A stretch of 46,411 bases of DNA. Source: a virus. The DNA lies in the IMG/VR virus record IMGVR_UViG_3300042326_001103, positions 1 to 46,411 of that record. One strand, written 5' to 3'. The notes under the pieces were generated by a model, which ran no database searches, had not been told where the DNA came from, and saw nothing but the letters and a program-made list of their open reading frames with translations. Each line of letters begins with the position of its first letter. Position 1 is the stretch's first letter. Position numbers and translations under genes: made by a program. Positions 37,762-45,401 of the stretch are shown piece after piece.

Positions 37762-39005
37762 ACTTGCTGCTATCACCTGACGCGCCAACTGAACGGGGCG
37801 CAGATTACACTGAAGCCTTCGCCGGCATCGACGCGCTCGAAGGCAACGCGCTTGAAAACCCGATGGGGTCGCCGGCGCCTGCCGCTCCTGTCGCGCCACA
37901 AACGCCAGAACCGGTCGCCACGCCAGAACCGCAGGCGGTCACACCGGCTGCCCCTCAGAAGAACGAAGACCTGTTCAACCTCGACAAGTTGGTCTCCCCC
38001 AAGACCGAGGTTGCTGCACCTGCCAAAACGCCGGATCCGGCCCCGAAGAATGAGCCTGCCTCGTTGAAGCAGTTTCGCGAGCAGTACGAGATGACCAAGA
38101 AGGAGCGCGACGATCTGGCCTCCAAGATCCAGGAGCTTGAGCGCGCCAAGGCTGACGGCACCCGTAAGGAGGTTGAGGAAGCCACGAAGTCTCTCAAGGC
38201 GGAGATGGATGCGATCCGCAAGAACGCCGAGGAACTCGATACCGAGGTCCGCTACCTGAACTACACGCGTTCCAGCGATTACAAGCAGAAGTACGAGACG
38301 CCCTTGCGCGATGCCTGGCAGACGGCCCTGGGGGATATCGAAGGTATCCGCGTCACCGATGAAGACGGCACTGAGCGCGACGCCAATCACCAGGACATCA
38401 TGGTGCTCTTGAACGTGCCGGTGGCCAAGGCGGCTATCATTGCTCAGGAGACGTTTGGCCCGGCAGCGCCCGAGATCATGGCGCACCGCCGCCGGCTCAT
38501 CGAGTTGACCCAGGCGCGGGACAAGTCCATCGCCGAGTGGAAAGAGAAGGGCGCCCAGCGCGAGGTCGAATCAAAGAAGCAGCTGGAGAGTCGCCAGACG
38601 CGCTCGCGTGACCTGTTTGAGTCGCAGTTTGCCGACTACGAGAAGACCCACGCTCAGCTGTTCGGCCGTGACGACAGCGATGAAGAAGGCAACAAGCTCC
38701 TGGACGAAAGCGACCGCCTGGTCCGTATCGCACTCAAGGGCGAGGGCATCGACGCCGACATGGGCTACGACGACAAGGTTGACCTCATCACGAAGGCTCA
38801 GGCCCAGGTTGCTCTGCGGGCGCGGGCCTACGGGCGCGAGCGCCTACGGGTGATCCGCCTCCAGCAGAAGGTGGCCGAACTTGAAAAGAAGGTCGGCAAG
38901 GTCCGGTCGTCTGAACCCGGCCAGGGCGAAGGCACCTCGACCGCTACCCGGGTGTCGCCAAAGAACGCGGAGGACGCGATCGACGAACTGCCATCAGCGT
39001 ACTAA
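37758..39005 (+). CDS. Scaffold-like head protein (415 aa)
   Basis: The N terminus is Pro/Ala/Glu-rich and disordered (APAAPVAPQTPEPVATPEPQ), followed by a long coiled-coil (EMTKKERDDLASKIQELERA, EVEEATKSLKAEMDAI), more helix (DKSIAEWKEKGAQREVESKK) and a basic C-terminal helix (RVIRLQQKVAELEKKVGKV) next to a Ser/Pro tail. This is the composition of phage scaffolding proteins, which guide capsid assembly and leave the shell. Genetic order portal-scaffold supports it, although the capsid gene is not next to it but on the other strand at 43.3-44.9 kb. Confidence 0.78.
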   Translation: MNLLLSPDAPTERGADYTEAFAGIDALEGNALENPMGSPAPAAPVAPQTPEPVATPEPQAVTPAAPQKNEDLFNLDKLVSPKTEVAAPAKTPDPAPKNEPASLKQFREQYEMTKKERDDLASKIQELERAKADGTRKEVEEATKSLKAEMDAIRKNAEELDTEVRYLNYTRSSDYKQKYETPLRDAWQTALGDIEGIRVTDEDGTERDANHQDIMVLLNVPVAKAAIIAQETFGPAAPEIMAHRRRLIELTQARDKSIAEWKEKGAQREVESKKQLESRQTRSRDLFESQFADYEKTHAQLFGRDDSDEEGNKLLDESDRLVRIALKGEGIDADMGYDDKVDLITKAQAQVALRARAYGRERLRVIRLQQKVAELEKKVGKVRSSEPGQGEGTSTATRVSPKNAEDAIDELPSAY

Positions 39006-39154
39006 CGGGCGGCCTTGCGCCTACCAGCAGCGGCTCGGCGTTGGAACTCTTCCGCGCCGAGCTTTTTTCTGCCGATGGATGCCGCGAGAGCGCGAGGATC
39101 ATCCGCACCTTGATTCTTCAGCTTGCGGACCAGTTTGGCGTATTTTGTTTGCAT
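39002..39154 (-). CDS. Small basic helical protein (50 aa)
   Basis: The start MQTKYAKLVRKLKNQGADDP (ATG 39154) is preferred over a longer reading. The product resembles small phage proteins with a KYA-LVRKLK...DP-ALAA-IGRKK pattern followed by a basic tail (AAGRRKAAR). Its stop overlaps the stop of the scaffold gene in a convergent arrangement (4 bases). Role unknown; the basic tail suggests nucleic-acid contact. Confidence 0.65.
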   Translation of the reverse strand: MQTKYAKLVRKLKNQGADDPRALAASIGRKKLGAEEFQRRAAAGRRKAAR

Positions 39155-39158
39155 AGAG

Positions 39159-39407
39159 TCACTTCCAGGCCCGGCAGGACCAATACTTGGCAGACAGCTT
39201 CGTTCCCGGGGTGTCGCAGTTAAACCGCGCATGGAATCTCTTCCGGTTCTTCGGGATGTGCTTCTTGATCGGCATTTTGGGGTCGCCGAAGCGAACCAGT
39301 CGCACCTTGCCGTCTTCCTTGGCCAGCACGGCAGACTTCTTGGACGCGCCCGGGGTTGACTTGGGCTTGTTGTAGCCGGCGAACTTCTGGCCTCGGTACG
39401 TGATCAT
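39159..39407 (-). CDS. Small conserved phage protein, IKK...FHARFNC...YWSC type (82 aa)
   Basis: Started at ATG 39407, overlapping the previous stop by ATGA. The sequence runs KVRLVRFGDPKMPIKKHIPK, NRKRFHARFNCDTPG, SAKYWSCRAW, matching a recurring small phage protein with the order FGDP-M-IKK...RxSFRARHxC...ARYWSCxxW (a DUF6321-like pattern). Two cysteines and a histidine could bind metal. Function unknown. Confidence 0.75.
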   Translation of the reverse strand: MITYRGQKFAGYNKPKSTPGASKKSAVLAKEDGKVRLVRFGDPKMPIKKHIPKNRKRFHARFNCDTPGTKLSAKYWSCRAWK

Positions 39408-39619
39408 TTGGTCTTGGGCAGAGCGTACCACCCAGCTGGAAGAGTGACCTTATCCGGACCCGATAGCTTTCCGTCCTTGTCGAACGCGTACACGCGAGCG
39501 CGGACGGGCTCTGCTAGCATCACCGGATCACCGTTTGGGACCAGGATCACCTTGGTCTGGCAGCCCAGGAAGATGGGCAATGCGATCAGCCAGATCAGAC
39601 TTAAGAGCTTTGGGTGCAT
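39404..39619 (-). CDS. Small lipoprotein, lysis-associated candidate (71 aa)
   Basis: The N terminus is a lipoprotein signal, KLLSLIWLIALPIFLGC, with the lipobox cysteine at residue 20. The mature part (QTKVILVPNGDPVMLAEPVR, ARVYAFDKDGKLSGP, TLPAGWYALPK) is short and beta-like. Its 5' 92 bases overlap the upstream gene in another frame, the layout seen for Rz1-like outer-membrane spanins. The mature domain is not proline-rich, so the spanin idea is tentative. Exported and lipid-anchored is the firm part. Confidence 0.72.
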   Translation of the reverse strand: MHPKLLSLIWLIALPIFLGCQTKVILVPNGDPVMLAEPVRARVYAFDKDGKLSGPDKVTLPAGWYALPKTK

Positions 39620-39698
39620 TTCCGTCTTGGACTGTCGGCGCAGGCGTTTCCCGGATCCAGTCCAGGAACGCCTTCACCAGTTGGTAGATCCAGTTCAA
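39528..39698 (-). CDS. Small amphipathic protein overlapping the lipoprotein gene (56 aa)
   Basis: The chosen start is TTG 39698, because its TTGA overlaps the holin stop exactly as in the block's other junctions; an earlier in-frame codon at 39743 is possible. The N-terminal LNWIYQLVKAFLDWIRETP is an amphipathic or membrane-dipping helix; the remainder is polar (APTVQDGNAPKALKSDLADR). It may be an inner-membrane partner of the overlapping lipoprotein gene, but it is shorter than typical i-spanins. Confidence 0.55.
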   Translation of the reverse strand: MNWIYQLVKAFLDWIRETPAPTVQDGNAPKALKSDLADRIAHLPGLPDQGDPGPKR

Positions 39699-39877
39699 GG
39701 AGCCGGCGGAGTCTTGGACTTCCGGTTGTTCCAAGCTGACCACGCGACCGCGATGATCGTGATCACGGCACCTGCCAATTCGTTGGCCTGGTCAACGGTG
39801 ACGATACCCTTGGCAACAAGGAACCCGCCCCCGAATGAGAGGCCGTGGCGGACGATGGATTTGATGGAGTCGTTCAT
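39695..39877 (-). CDS. Holin candidate (60 aa)
   Basis: A very short membrane protein: HGLSFGGGFLVAKGIVTVDQ, ANELAGAVITIIAVAWSAWNNRK. Two hydrophobic segments separated by an acidic turn and ending in a charged patch correspond to the Pam3-gp28-like small holin plan. It would make inner-membrane pores to release the endolysin at 9020. Start ATG 39877 overlaps the previous stop (ATGA). Confidence 0.72.
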   Translation of the reverse strand: MNDSIKSIVRHGLSFGGGFLVAKGIVTVDQANELAGAVITIIAVAWSAWNNRKSKTPPAP

Positions 39878-40080
39878 TTCAGTCCTATCCTACCAATCAG
39901 TTGTGCCAGCACAACCAAAACCCCGAGGCCACCAAACAGCTTCCATTGGAACTGCTTGAGGCCTTCGAGGGTGGCTTTAATTCCGTGGATGTCGGAGACC
40001 ATCCCAGCGTCTTTATCACCGATGATGGTCTCCAGTCTCACGATACGTACCTCAAGGTTGTGTAGGCTCTCCTCCGGCAT
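39874..40080 (-). CDS. XhlA-like membrane protein (68 aa)
   Basis: Start at ATG 40080 (MPEESLHNLEVRIVRLE). The first 40 residues form a coiled coil (LHNLEVRIVRLETIIGDKDA, IHGIKATLEGLKQFQW) and the last 20 a membrane helix (KLFGGLGVLVVLAQLIGRIG), the layout of haemolysin XhlA-type proteins, which act with a holin. The next gene is the holin candidate, supporting a lysis module. It overlaps the preceding gene by 29 bases. Confidence 0.72.
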   Translation of the reverse strand: MPEESLHNLEVRIVRLETIIGDKDAGMVSDIHGIKATLEGLKQFQWKLFGGLGVLVVLAQLIGRIGLK

Positions 40081-40237
40081 TGGCGGGGGCGGGTTGGGAT
40101 GCTGCCAGCAGAATCTTGTCCTGGAGCGGGATTCCGACGCGACCGTTTTGGCTTCCGCCGGCACGGATGGCGATCTCGATCAACTGGACGAGGTTCTGAG
40201 CTTCGGTTTGGTTGATTGTCAGCGTGATTTCGTTCAT
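40052..40237 (-). CDS. Small phage protein of unknown function (61 aa)
   Basis: MNEITLTINQTEAQNLVQLI, then EIAIRAGGSQNGRVGIPLQD, is a strand-helix layout seen in common small phage proteins. The upstream 30 bases hold two or three TGAC repeats (TTGACGCTGACATACGCTGACGC), suggesting regulation like recT. Its function is unknown; it is upstream of the lysis-like genes. Confidence 0.68.
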   Translation of the reverse strand: MNEITLTINQTEAQNLVQLIEIAIRAGGSQNGRVGIPLQDKILLAASQPAPANAGGEPTQP

Positions 40238-40263
40238 GCGGCGTCAGCGTATGTCAGCGTCAA
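40238..40263 (-). promoter_or_regulatory. TTGACGCTGAC repeat upstream of the 61-aa gene
   Basis: On the minus strand the sequence reads TTGACGCTGACATACGCTGACGCCGC and then ATG. It shares GCTTGACG with the recT and helicase upstream regions and the ending CTGACGC near ATG with recT and 3404. The -35 to ATG distance here is about 26 bases, shorter than in the others, so a promoter is less certain than a binding site. Confidence 0.4.
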
Positions 40264-40643
40264 GCAGCTGGCAACTCTGGGGTAGACATATCAGGAGCGG
40301 GAGGCTCTGGCGGCGGAACCACCGGCACCCACGGCAGCGGCGGAGCGATGATCGGCGGGTTGATCTGGTTCTCGATCTGCGCGGTGACGTTCGCTTCGAT
40401 GGCGGTCTTATCGACTCCATTGCTGTAGCACCAGCCGAGAACCTGATCCTGCGTCAAATCTTCGTAAGGCGTGAACGAATCAGTCGGCGGAGCGAACGAC
40501 GCGCTGCCGTAGCAGGTGCCGCTGTACTGATCCTGCGAGCCGTTGCACCTCCAGTCGGCGGTGATAACGACATCGGAGTAGGTGCCTTCGACTTTGCGGA
40601 CGAGAAGGCGTTCGATGATCCAGACAATGGAGATGGTGGTCAT
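40260..40643 (-). CDS. Tail fibre-associated phage protein of unknown function (127 aa)
   Basis: N-terminal beta strands (TTISIVWIIERLLVRKVEGT, YSDVVITADWRC), then FTPYEDLTQDQVLGWCYSNG and a long Pro-rich C terminus (APPLPWVPVVPPPEPPAPD). This matches a cyanophage-like family (DUF7936 type: W-x-V..., then the FTPYE-LTE-x-V-x-W motif, then PLPW). It is next to the S74 tail fibre, so a tail-fibre accessory role is likely. Cys pairs could be structural. Confidence 0.75.
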   Translation of the reverse strand: MTTISIVWIIERLLVRKVEGTYSDVVITADWRCNGSQDQYSGTCYGSASFAPPTDSFTPYEDLTQDQVLGWCYSNGVDKTAIEANVTAQIENQINPPIIAPPLPWVPVVPPPEPPAPDMSTPELPAA

Positions 40644-40649
40644 GGTAGA

Positions 40650-42542
40650 TTAGGCTTCGAGTGCTTCAACGCGGGCGGTGAGTTCTTGGATGGCTTTCAC
40701 AAGCACAGGAATGAGGTCTTGGCGAACGGACTTGTAGGGAGCTTCACCTTCGGGGGCGTTGTCGCGCCACTCGTCCACAAGCTGCGGGAATACCTGCTCA
40801 AACTCCTGAGCGATGAAACCCCTATCGCCTTTGATGTCCTTACCTTTACCAGCCTTCCAATCGAACTTGCGGGGCTTGAGGGCAAGAATCGCACCAAGTC
40901 CAACGTCTAGGTCTTGGATGTTCTCTTTGAAGCGAGCATCAGAGATGGCCGAAATGGTCGTGTTTGTGGCGAAGACAGTGCCAGCCATGCCAACGTAAAA
41001 ACGATAAGCACTGGCACCAGTAGAATATGTATCCCAAGCAGTGCTACCGTTTGTGGAGTCCGATTGGGTACTAGTAAACGAACCATTAGCTTTAATCTCG
41101 GAACCAACAGTTGCAAAATTGCTCGCTGCTTTTCCAACCAGCAACCGCCCGCTCGCGTCGAGCGTCATCGCTTGGGTGAAGGTGATGGCGTTTCCAGCGG
41201 TGCCGCTGGGGGCGTTCCACCAAGTATGAACACCTGCGTTTTGGCGATAAAACGATGCGGCTGCGGTGGTAATGTAGGTGTTAGAGGCACCGCTATTTAC
41301 AAACGCATTGTCAGAAAGGAAGGTAAATCCACTTGCGGATTGCCAAAGTGCGCCAGTCGCTCCGATTTGCAGTGCGCGATACGAACTATTCCACGCACTC
41401 GGCGTAACCCCCACGCCGACGTTGCCGGAGGAGTCGATCAACATCCGAGTCGTAAACGTCTGCGAACCGATCGCGGCTTGGTTAGAATTCTGAAACGCTA
41501 AATTTCCCAAACCTCCACTAATTCGATAACCGTAATAATCGCTTCCAGTGCCAGTGTATCGCTGCCACTCAGCAATCGGATTGTCAAAAGCAGAGGTGAT
41601 TCTAAATCTTGGCGTCCCAGCACCAGTAAGACCAACATCTAGATTCGCACTCGGCACAACCCCCACGCCGACGTTGCCGGCGGAGTCAACCAAGAATTGA
41701 GCAGTTCCAACCTTCTGAACCTCAAACAGGTTTGACGTAACACCCGAGTTGGTGTGATTAACAACAAGCGACTTTTTATTGAACTCTCCGGATTCGATGT
41801 ATGCTCCGTTCAATCCAGAAGCAAAAGCCGCGCTGACATACAGTCGATAGTTTGAAGGTGTAGCCCCCACGCCCAGCCCCGTGGAGTTCAGGGTCATGGC
41901 GGTGGTGCCGCTCAACGAAAAGTCGAGAGTAGAACCACCGATTGAAAGAGGCTGGAACGAAGCAGCACCAGTATTATCAACACCAGTGATAGACGATTGA
42001 GATGAATTAAAAGCAAACCTTACGCCCTTACTTACACCGTTTATCAAGGCGTTTGTAGTGTCTGTCCCATTAACATGAAAAGGTGCTAAAGGACTAGCCG
42101 TGCCAATACCCACTCTATTGCTCGCCGAATCCACCTTCAGCGTACTCGTATCCACCGTCAGATCGCCGGTGATGGTGGCGGTGCCGGTAACCGTCAACAG
42201 GTTGGCAGTCTTGTTCCACAGGAACTGCGGATCCCCTGCCAGCACGCCACCATCATTGAAGATCACCTGCCCATTCGCACCCACGCCACCTGGGGCTGGC
42301 GGAGCGTACAGGAACTTCATCAGCTGGTTTGCGATGATCGACTCGATGTCGGACTTCGGCTGCGTAATGATCTGGTAGAACTCGTTCCACAGCTGTTGTG
42401 TGGTCAGGTTCGGGTTGAGCGGCGTGCCGGCGTTGGCGTTGGCCAAGGTTGCGGCGACGACTGACCGGACGGCAGAGATGGAATCCAGGTTCAGCACCTG
42501 CTGCGCATCGGTCCTTAGGGTTTGAATGGATGGGGTGGACAT
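40650..42542 (-). CDS. Tail fibre/spike with C-terminal S74 autoprotease chaperone (630 aa)
   Basis: The C-terminal ~97 residues form an intramolecular chaperone of the endosialidase (peptidase S74) type: ISDARFKENIQDLD with the expected cleavage serine at about residue 534, then KPRKFDWKAG, RGFIAQEFEQVFPQLV, and the closing coiled-coil (IPVLVKAIQELTARVEALEA). The body is a Ser/Asn/Gly-rich beta fibre with repeated SAGNVGVGVxPS-like segments (at least four). The chaperone trimerises the fibre and then cuts itself off. It should bind the host surface. Its distal part is a likely host-range determinant. Confidence 0.88.
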   Translation of the reverse strand: MSTPSIQTLRTDAQQVLNLDSISAVRSVVAATLANANAGTPLNPNLTTQQLWNEFYQIITQPKSDIESIIANQLMKFLYAPPAPGGVGANGQVIFNDGGVLAGDPQFLWNKTANLLTVTGTATITGDLTVDTSTLKVDSASNRVGIGTASPLAPFHVNGTDTTNALINGVSKGVRFAFNSSQSSITGVDNTGAASFQPLSIGGSTLDFSLSGTTAMTLNSTGLGVGATPSNYRLYVSAAFASGLNGAYIESGEFNKKSLVVNHTNSGVTSNLFEVQKVGTAQFLVDSAGNVGVGVVPSANLDVGLTGAGTPRFRITSAFDNPIAEWQRYTGTGSDYYGYRISGGLGNLAFQNSNQAAIGSQTFTTRMLIDSSGNVGVGVTPSAWNSSYRALQIGATGALWQSASGFTFLSDNAFVNSGASNTYITTAAASFYRQNAGVHTWWNAPSGTAGNAITFTQAMTLDASGRLLVGKAASNFATVGSEIKANGSFTSTQSDSTNGSTAWDTYSTGASAYRFYVGMAGTVFATNTTISAISDARFKENIQDLDVGLGAILALKPRKFDWKAGKGKDIKGDRGFIAQEFEQVFPQLVDEWRDNAPEGEAPYKSVRQDLIPVLVKAIQELTARVEALEA

Positions 42543-42545
42543 AGG

Positions 42546-42950
42546 TCAGACAAATTCAGCAAACGTGTACGAGGGATTGCCGGCGGTTGCAGCGACGCTG
42601 ATTGCGCCGATGTATCCGTCCAGCATTAAAGCGTCAGAGTGCTTTGAACCGGTGTTGTGAGCCGGAAGCACGATGTGGTAATCGGAAGTAGTGGCCCCGG
42701 TTCCGAACTTCACAAACAACTCTTCGTTCTTCTGGTTCTGGAGCGTGAATTTCTTCCGCGCCGAGTTGGCGGCAGACGTCGCGCCAGTAGTCCGCAACCC
42801 ACCCAGGCTGGTCGTGGTTAACGGCGCACCTGGTGCAGCAGCCAAAATCTGGTTTAGCAAGGTCACCATGTAGGTGTCCTTGATGCCCGGCGACAGGCAG
42901 TCGAAGCACCCGCTGAGCGAGGCGATCTCCTGGGAAGTTAGGGCTGGCAT
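42546..42950 (-). CDS. Structural protein candidate (134 aa)
   Basis: Start MPALTSQEIASLSGCFDCLS (ATG 42950). The N-terminal helix and CFDC are followed by TYMVTLLNQILAAAPGAP and a beta-rich C terminus (YHIVLPAHNTGSKHSDALML, GAISVAATAGNPSYTFAEF). It resembles small phage virion proteins (head decoration or fibre-attachment) in composition, but no family is assigned. Located between the capsid block and the S74 fibre. Confidence 0.65.
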   Translation of the reverse strand: MPALTSQEIASLSGCFDCLSPGIKDTYMVTLLNQILAAAPGAPLTTTSLGGLRTTGATSAANSARKKFTLQNQKNEELFVKFGTGATTSDYHIVLPAHNTGSKHSDALMLDGYIGAISVAATAGNPSYTFAEFV

Positions 42951-42951
42951 A

Positions 42952-43224
42952 TCAGGCTTCCTCCTCCATGTCTTCCATCTCCATCTCAGGACCTTCGGCC
43001 TCCATCTCTTCAACGTCCTGACGACCGGACTCACCCAGCGTGATGCCGTCGAATCCGATGATCTCGATGGTTCCACGCGGCGTGGTGCGCCAGTCAACCA
43101 TGGCAGTGCCAGACTCGCCTTCGAGGCGCAGTTCCTTGGGCGGCGTGAACTCGACAACTTCGACTTCGGCGCCCATACGGCCCATGCCGTCCATCTTTCG
43201 TTTACCCATCATTTGTCCGTACAT
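42952..43224 (-). CDS. Acidic Met-rich protein of unknown function (90 aa)
   Basis: A good ribosome-binding site (AAGGAAAGG) precedes ATG 43224. The first 18 residues are Met/Gly/Arg-rich (MYGQMMGKRKMDGMGRMG); the middle is beta-like (VDWRTTPRGTIEIIGFDG); the end is very acidic (EEMEAEGPEMEMEDMEEEA). The sequence suggests a small head-associated protein but no family is recognised. Confidence 0.62.
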   Translation of the reverse strand: MYGQMMGKRKMDGMGRMGAEVEVVEFTPPKELRLEGESGTAMVDWRTTPRGTIEIIGFDGITLGESGRQDVEEMEAEGPEMEMEDMEEEA

Positions 43225-43292
43225 CGTAAAATCCTTTCCTTAGTGAGAGGCTGCCAGCATCCCGGACGCTCCGGGCGGCTGCCAGCACCTCA

Positions 43293-43316
43293 GGGGCTCC
43301 CCCGAAGGAGAGCCCC
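43293..43316. terminator. Hairpin after the capsid gene, possible attenuator
   Basis: GGGGCTC-CCCCGAAGGA-GAGCCCC, a perfect 7-bp stem located 14 bases downstream (minus direction) of the capsid stop. No T-run follows, so it is more likely an RNA-stability hairpin or partial terminator that lowers expression of later genes than a full terminator. Confidence 0.5.
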
Positions 43317-43329
43317 GTTTGGTGGTAGC

Positions 43330-44934
43330 TTAGATCGCGAACTCCAACGTGACGTTGGTGCAGGGCACAACCTCGGTGGTGGTGCCGAGCGCGCTGCTCG
43401 CCAGCTGGATCAGGTTGCCAGACACGACGCTCCAGGTGCCGGACGCGCTGCCGAACTCGGCATCCCAGACCGTCTGCAACGCGGCGACCAACGCGGCCGG
43501 AGTGGCCTCGCTGATGCCAGCATTGGTGACGATGTTGTCGTCGCACATGATGCCGGTGGTGCCGATGACGTAGTTGCCAGCGTCGTTCGGAACGGCCGTG
43601 AACTGAACGGTGACTCCGCAGACAGGATCCGCCGAGTTGTAATCCTGCGCCGGATTGCCGGGGTCGGCCTCGCAAACCGGGATGATTTCGATGCATCCAC
43701 GATCAACCTTGTGGAAGATCGCCTCAAGCCACTCCGGATGCTCAGGCTTCACGGCCAACTGGAAGTCGGCGATGAACTTGCCCTTGTTTCCACGGCTGTT
43801 GTCGATCGGCTTGCCAGCACAGTCCGCGCCCAAGTCGTTGGTCGCGAACTTCCAACGCCCACCGTAATCCCGAACCATGAACGGCATATTCGGGTTCACG
43901 GCCTCGGGGCGGAACGGCATCACGCGCAGAGCGCGAGGATTGTTGATGTAGCTGATCTGGTACTGGGCCTTGTCGTAGTCTTCGTTGAAGACAGACTTGA
44001 TGCCCTCGGTGGCAGCCACATTCTTGTACGGCAACACTAGCGTGTAGTTGCCCGGGGTCGCCGTCGCGTTGAAGCGCAGCGGGAACTGGAGCACCTTCAC
44101 CATGAAGTCGCCGACGTAACCCATGAAGCCGTACTTGTAGAACTCCTTGGCGGCCGGGGCGAAAACGCCGAAGCGCCAAGCATCGTACAAGGTAGCGTTG
44201 GTCTTCGACAGATACCGGAAGGTATCCTTGTCGGTGTGCAGCTGGAGGGAATCATATCCGTCCTTGCCGGCCTGGATGGCGCCCAGGAAATACTGCCGAG
44301 TCACGCGGGACTGGAGGATCTCCGGGGTCAAGCGACCTAGCGAAGCGGCGGTGATCGCAGCAGCGGCGTTGTCGGTCACACGCAGCGTGGTGTAGCCGGC
44401 GCCAACCCAAGAGAAGTTGATCGGAGGCAGACCAGCAGCGCACGCGAAGGCGTTACCTCCCAGCAGCGAACTGGAAAGCTCAGCGGCCTTGCGCTGGAGG
44501 TAGTACGTGGTGATCCAGTTCGTAGCGGGGCGAAGAACGTCGTCGATGATCTGACGGAAGTGCTCCTTGGCCTTCGTCTTCGTCATAATCTGGTCGAAGC
44601 ACAGGATGTCAGAACCCCATGACTGCTTCTCCAGCGAGTATTCGTTGCGGCTCCAGCCCCAACCGATCTTGTTCTCGGTAGGGTCGCACGGCTGACCGGT
44701 ACAGGACGCACCGGTCGGATTCTCCCAGGCGCCAGTCACGTTCGGGAACACGCTGTTGAAGCGGTCGAAACGATGGGTGGTGCCGGAATACGCGTCGAAC
44801 GATCCGGTGTTGTAGTATCCGATCATCCCGTCAAACGGGCGGATATCCTTGAGGACTTCCTTGTCGTACACAGGTTCCTGCGAGACGAGGAAGGAAGCAA
44901 ACTGCTTACAGCTGATTACATTTCCACTGGCCAT
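43330..44934 (-). CDS. Major capsid protein candidate (534 aa)
   Basis: The gene has a clear Shine-Dalgarno (AGGAG). The 534-residue product has the traits of a HK97-type capsid subunit in this size class: an N-terminal helical segment (VISCKQFASFLVSQEPVYDK), long spine-like helices (KEHFRQIIDDVLRPATNWIT), a globular YKYGFMGYVGDFMVKVLQFP and a beta-rich C terminus (VVSGNLIQLASSALGTTT). Cysteine-rich insertions are present (CTGQPCDP, CEADPGN). It lies on the opposite strand and away from portal and scaffold, an unusual arrangement. Major capsid is the best reading because it is the only large, soluble, well-expressed-looking structural gene left, but a family match could not be checked. Confidence 0.72.
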   Translation of the reverse strand: MASGNVISCKQFASFLVSQEPVYDKEVLKDIRPFDGMIGYYNTGSFDAYSGTTHRFDRFNSVFPNVTGAWENPTGASCTGQPCDPTENKIGWGWSRNEYSLEKQSWGSDILCFDQIMTKTKAKEHFRQIIDDVLRPATNWITTYYLQRKAAELSSSLLGGNAFACAAGLPPINFSWVGAGYTTLRVTDNAAAAITAASLGRLTPEILQSRVTRQYFLGAIQAGKDGYDSLQLHTDKDTFRYLSKTNATLYDAWRFGVFAPAAKEFYKYGFMGYVGDFMVKVLQFPLRFNATATPGNYTLVLPYKNVAATEGIKSVFNEDYDKAQYQISYINNPRALRVMPFRPEAVNPNMPFMVRDYGGRWKFATNDLGADCAGKPIDNSRGNKGKFIADFQLAVKPEHPEWLEAIFHKVDRGCIEIIPVCEADPGNPAQDYNSADPVCGVTVQFTAVPNDAGNYVIGTTGIMCDDNIVTNAGISEATPAALVAALQTVWDAEFGSASGTWSVVSGNLIQLASSALGTTTEVVPCTNVTLEFAI

Positions 44935-45144
44935 ATTGGCTCTCCTGCCTCGGGGTTTACTTCACCTACCCCTCCGAGACAACGAGGCAGATTGCAGGTC
45001 TGTTAAGACCATCAATCCAACCTCGGTGGCGAGTCCGAGCCGTGGAACCGGCGAACGCCCTTCGGCGCTCTTTGCCAACTGGAATAACGCGCCCAGTTCG
45101 CGCCCGGTTGACGAAACCGGGCTATGCGTCGTGCGGGAAGCGTG
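44935..45144. other. Intergenic leader upstream of the capsid gene
   Basis: About 210 bases between the RHH gene and the capsid gene. Besides the hairpin at 45102-45122, no convincing gene is present; a minus-strand 73-codon frame here has Arg/Pro/Ser composition typical of a non-coding reading. The region should hold the capsid promoter, but no strong -35/-10 pair was found. Confidence 0.55.
45102..45122. terminator. Perfect 8-bp hairpin after the RHH gene
   Basis: GCCCGGTT-GACGA-AACCGGGC, 23 bases downstream (minus direction) of the RHH stop at 45145. No T-run follows on that strand. It may end or weaken the RHH transcript before the capsid gene, or stabilise it. Confidence 0.5.
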
Positions 45145-45339
45145 CTAGCGGCTCTTCCGAGTGTCAACGCGTTTCTTGGAGGACTCGATCGCACGATCAT
45201 GCTCGCACCGCAGGACATGGTCCTCGATCGCAATGATCAGCACCGCAGTTTTCGTCCGGCGGGCTCGAATCGCCTCATCTTCCAGCATCTGGGCCACCTC
45301 AATCGGCAACCGGTAGCTCACTCGAATCGTGTTACTCAT
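45145..45339 (-). CDS. Ribbon-helix-helix regulator (64 aa)
   Basis: The start MSNTIRVSYRLPIEVAQMLE (ATG 45339) is preferred. The first strand TIRVSYRLP is followed by two helices (EVAQMLEDEAIRARRTKT, AVLIIAIEDHVLRCEHDR): the Arc/MetJ fold of small DNA-binding dimers. Its basic C terminus (SSKKRVDTRKSR) may add contact to DNA. It faces a palindrome (CTTGACacGTCAAG) shared with the helicase promoter, a likely operator for self- and helicase repression. Confidence 0.75.
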   Translation of the reverse strand: MSNTIRVSYRLPIEVAQMLEDEAIRARRTKTAVLIIAIEDHVLRCEHDRAIESSKKRVDTRKSR

Positions 45340-45345
45340 GCCGGC

Positions 45346-45391
45346 GAGTGTGCAGCTTGTGCTTGACACGTCAAGCCGCAGAACGCAGCCT
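45346..45391. promoter_or_regulatory. Divergent promoter with overlapping -35 palindrome
   Basis: CTTGACACGTCAAG (45362-45375) contains TTGACA for the plus direction (17-base spacer, CAGCCT at 45386-45391, 10 bases to the helicase ATG 45402) and TTGACG for the minus direction (17-base spacer, ACACTC at 45351-45346, 6 bases to the RHH ATG). The two -35 boxes share the palindrome. Both -10 boxes are weak. Confidence 0.5.
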
Positions 45392-45401
45392 GCGGCTCAC
45401 G

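Noticed and set aside
4709-45149. Genome-wide recurrence of the GCTAGC palindrome
   Set aside because: About 14 copies were noticed by eye; at the local base composition around 15 are expected in 46 kb, so overall frequency is not notable. Only the cluster of three in the non-coding region was kept.
45012-45233. 73-codon minus-strand frame overlapping the RHH gene
   Set aside because: Arg/Ser/Pro-rich out-of-frame reading; overlaps the RHH gene and the hairpin.
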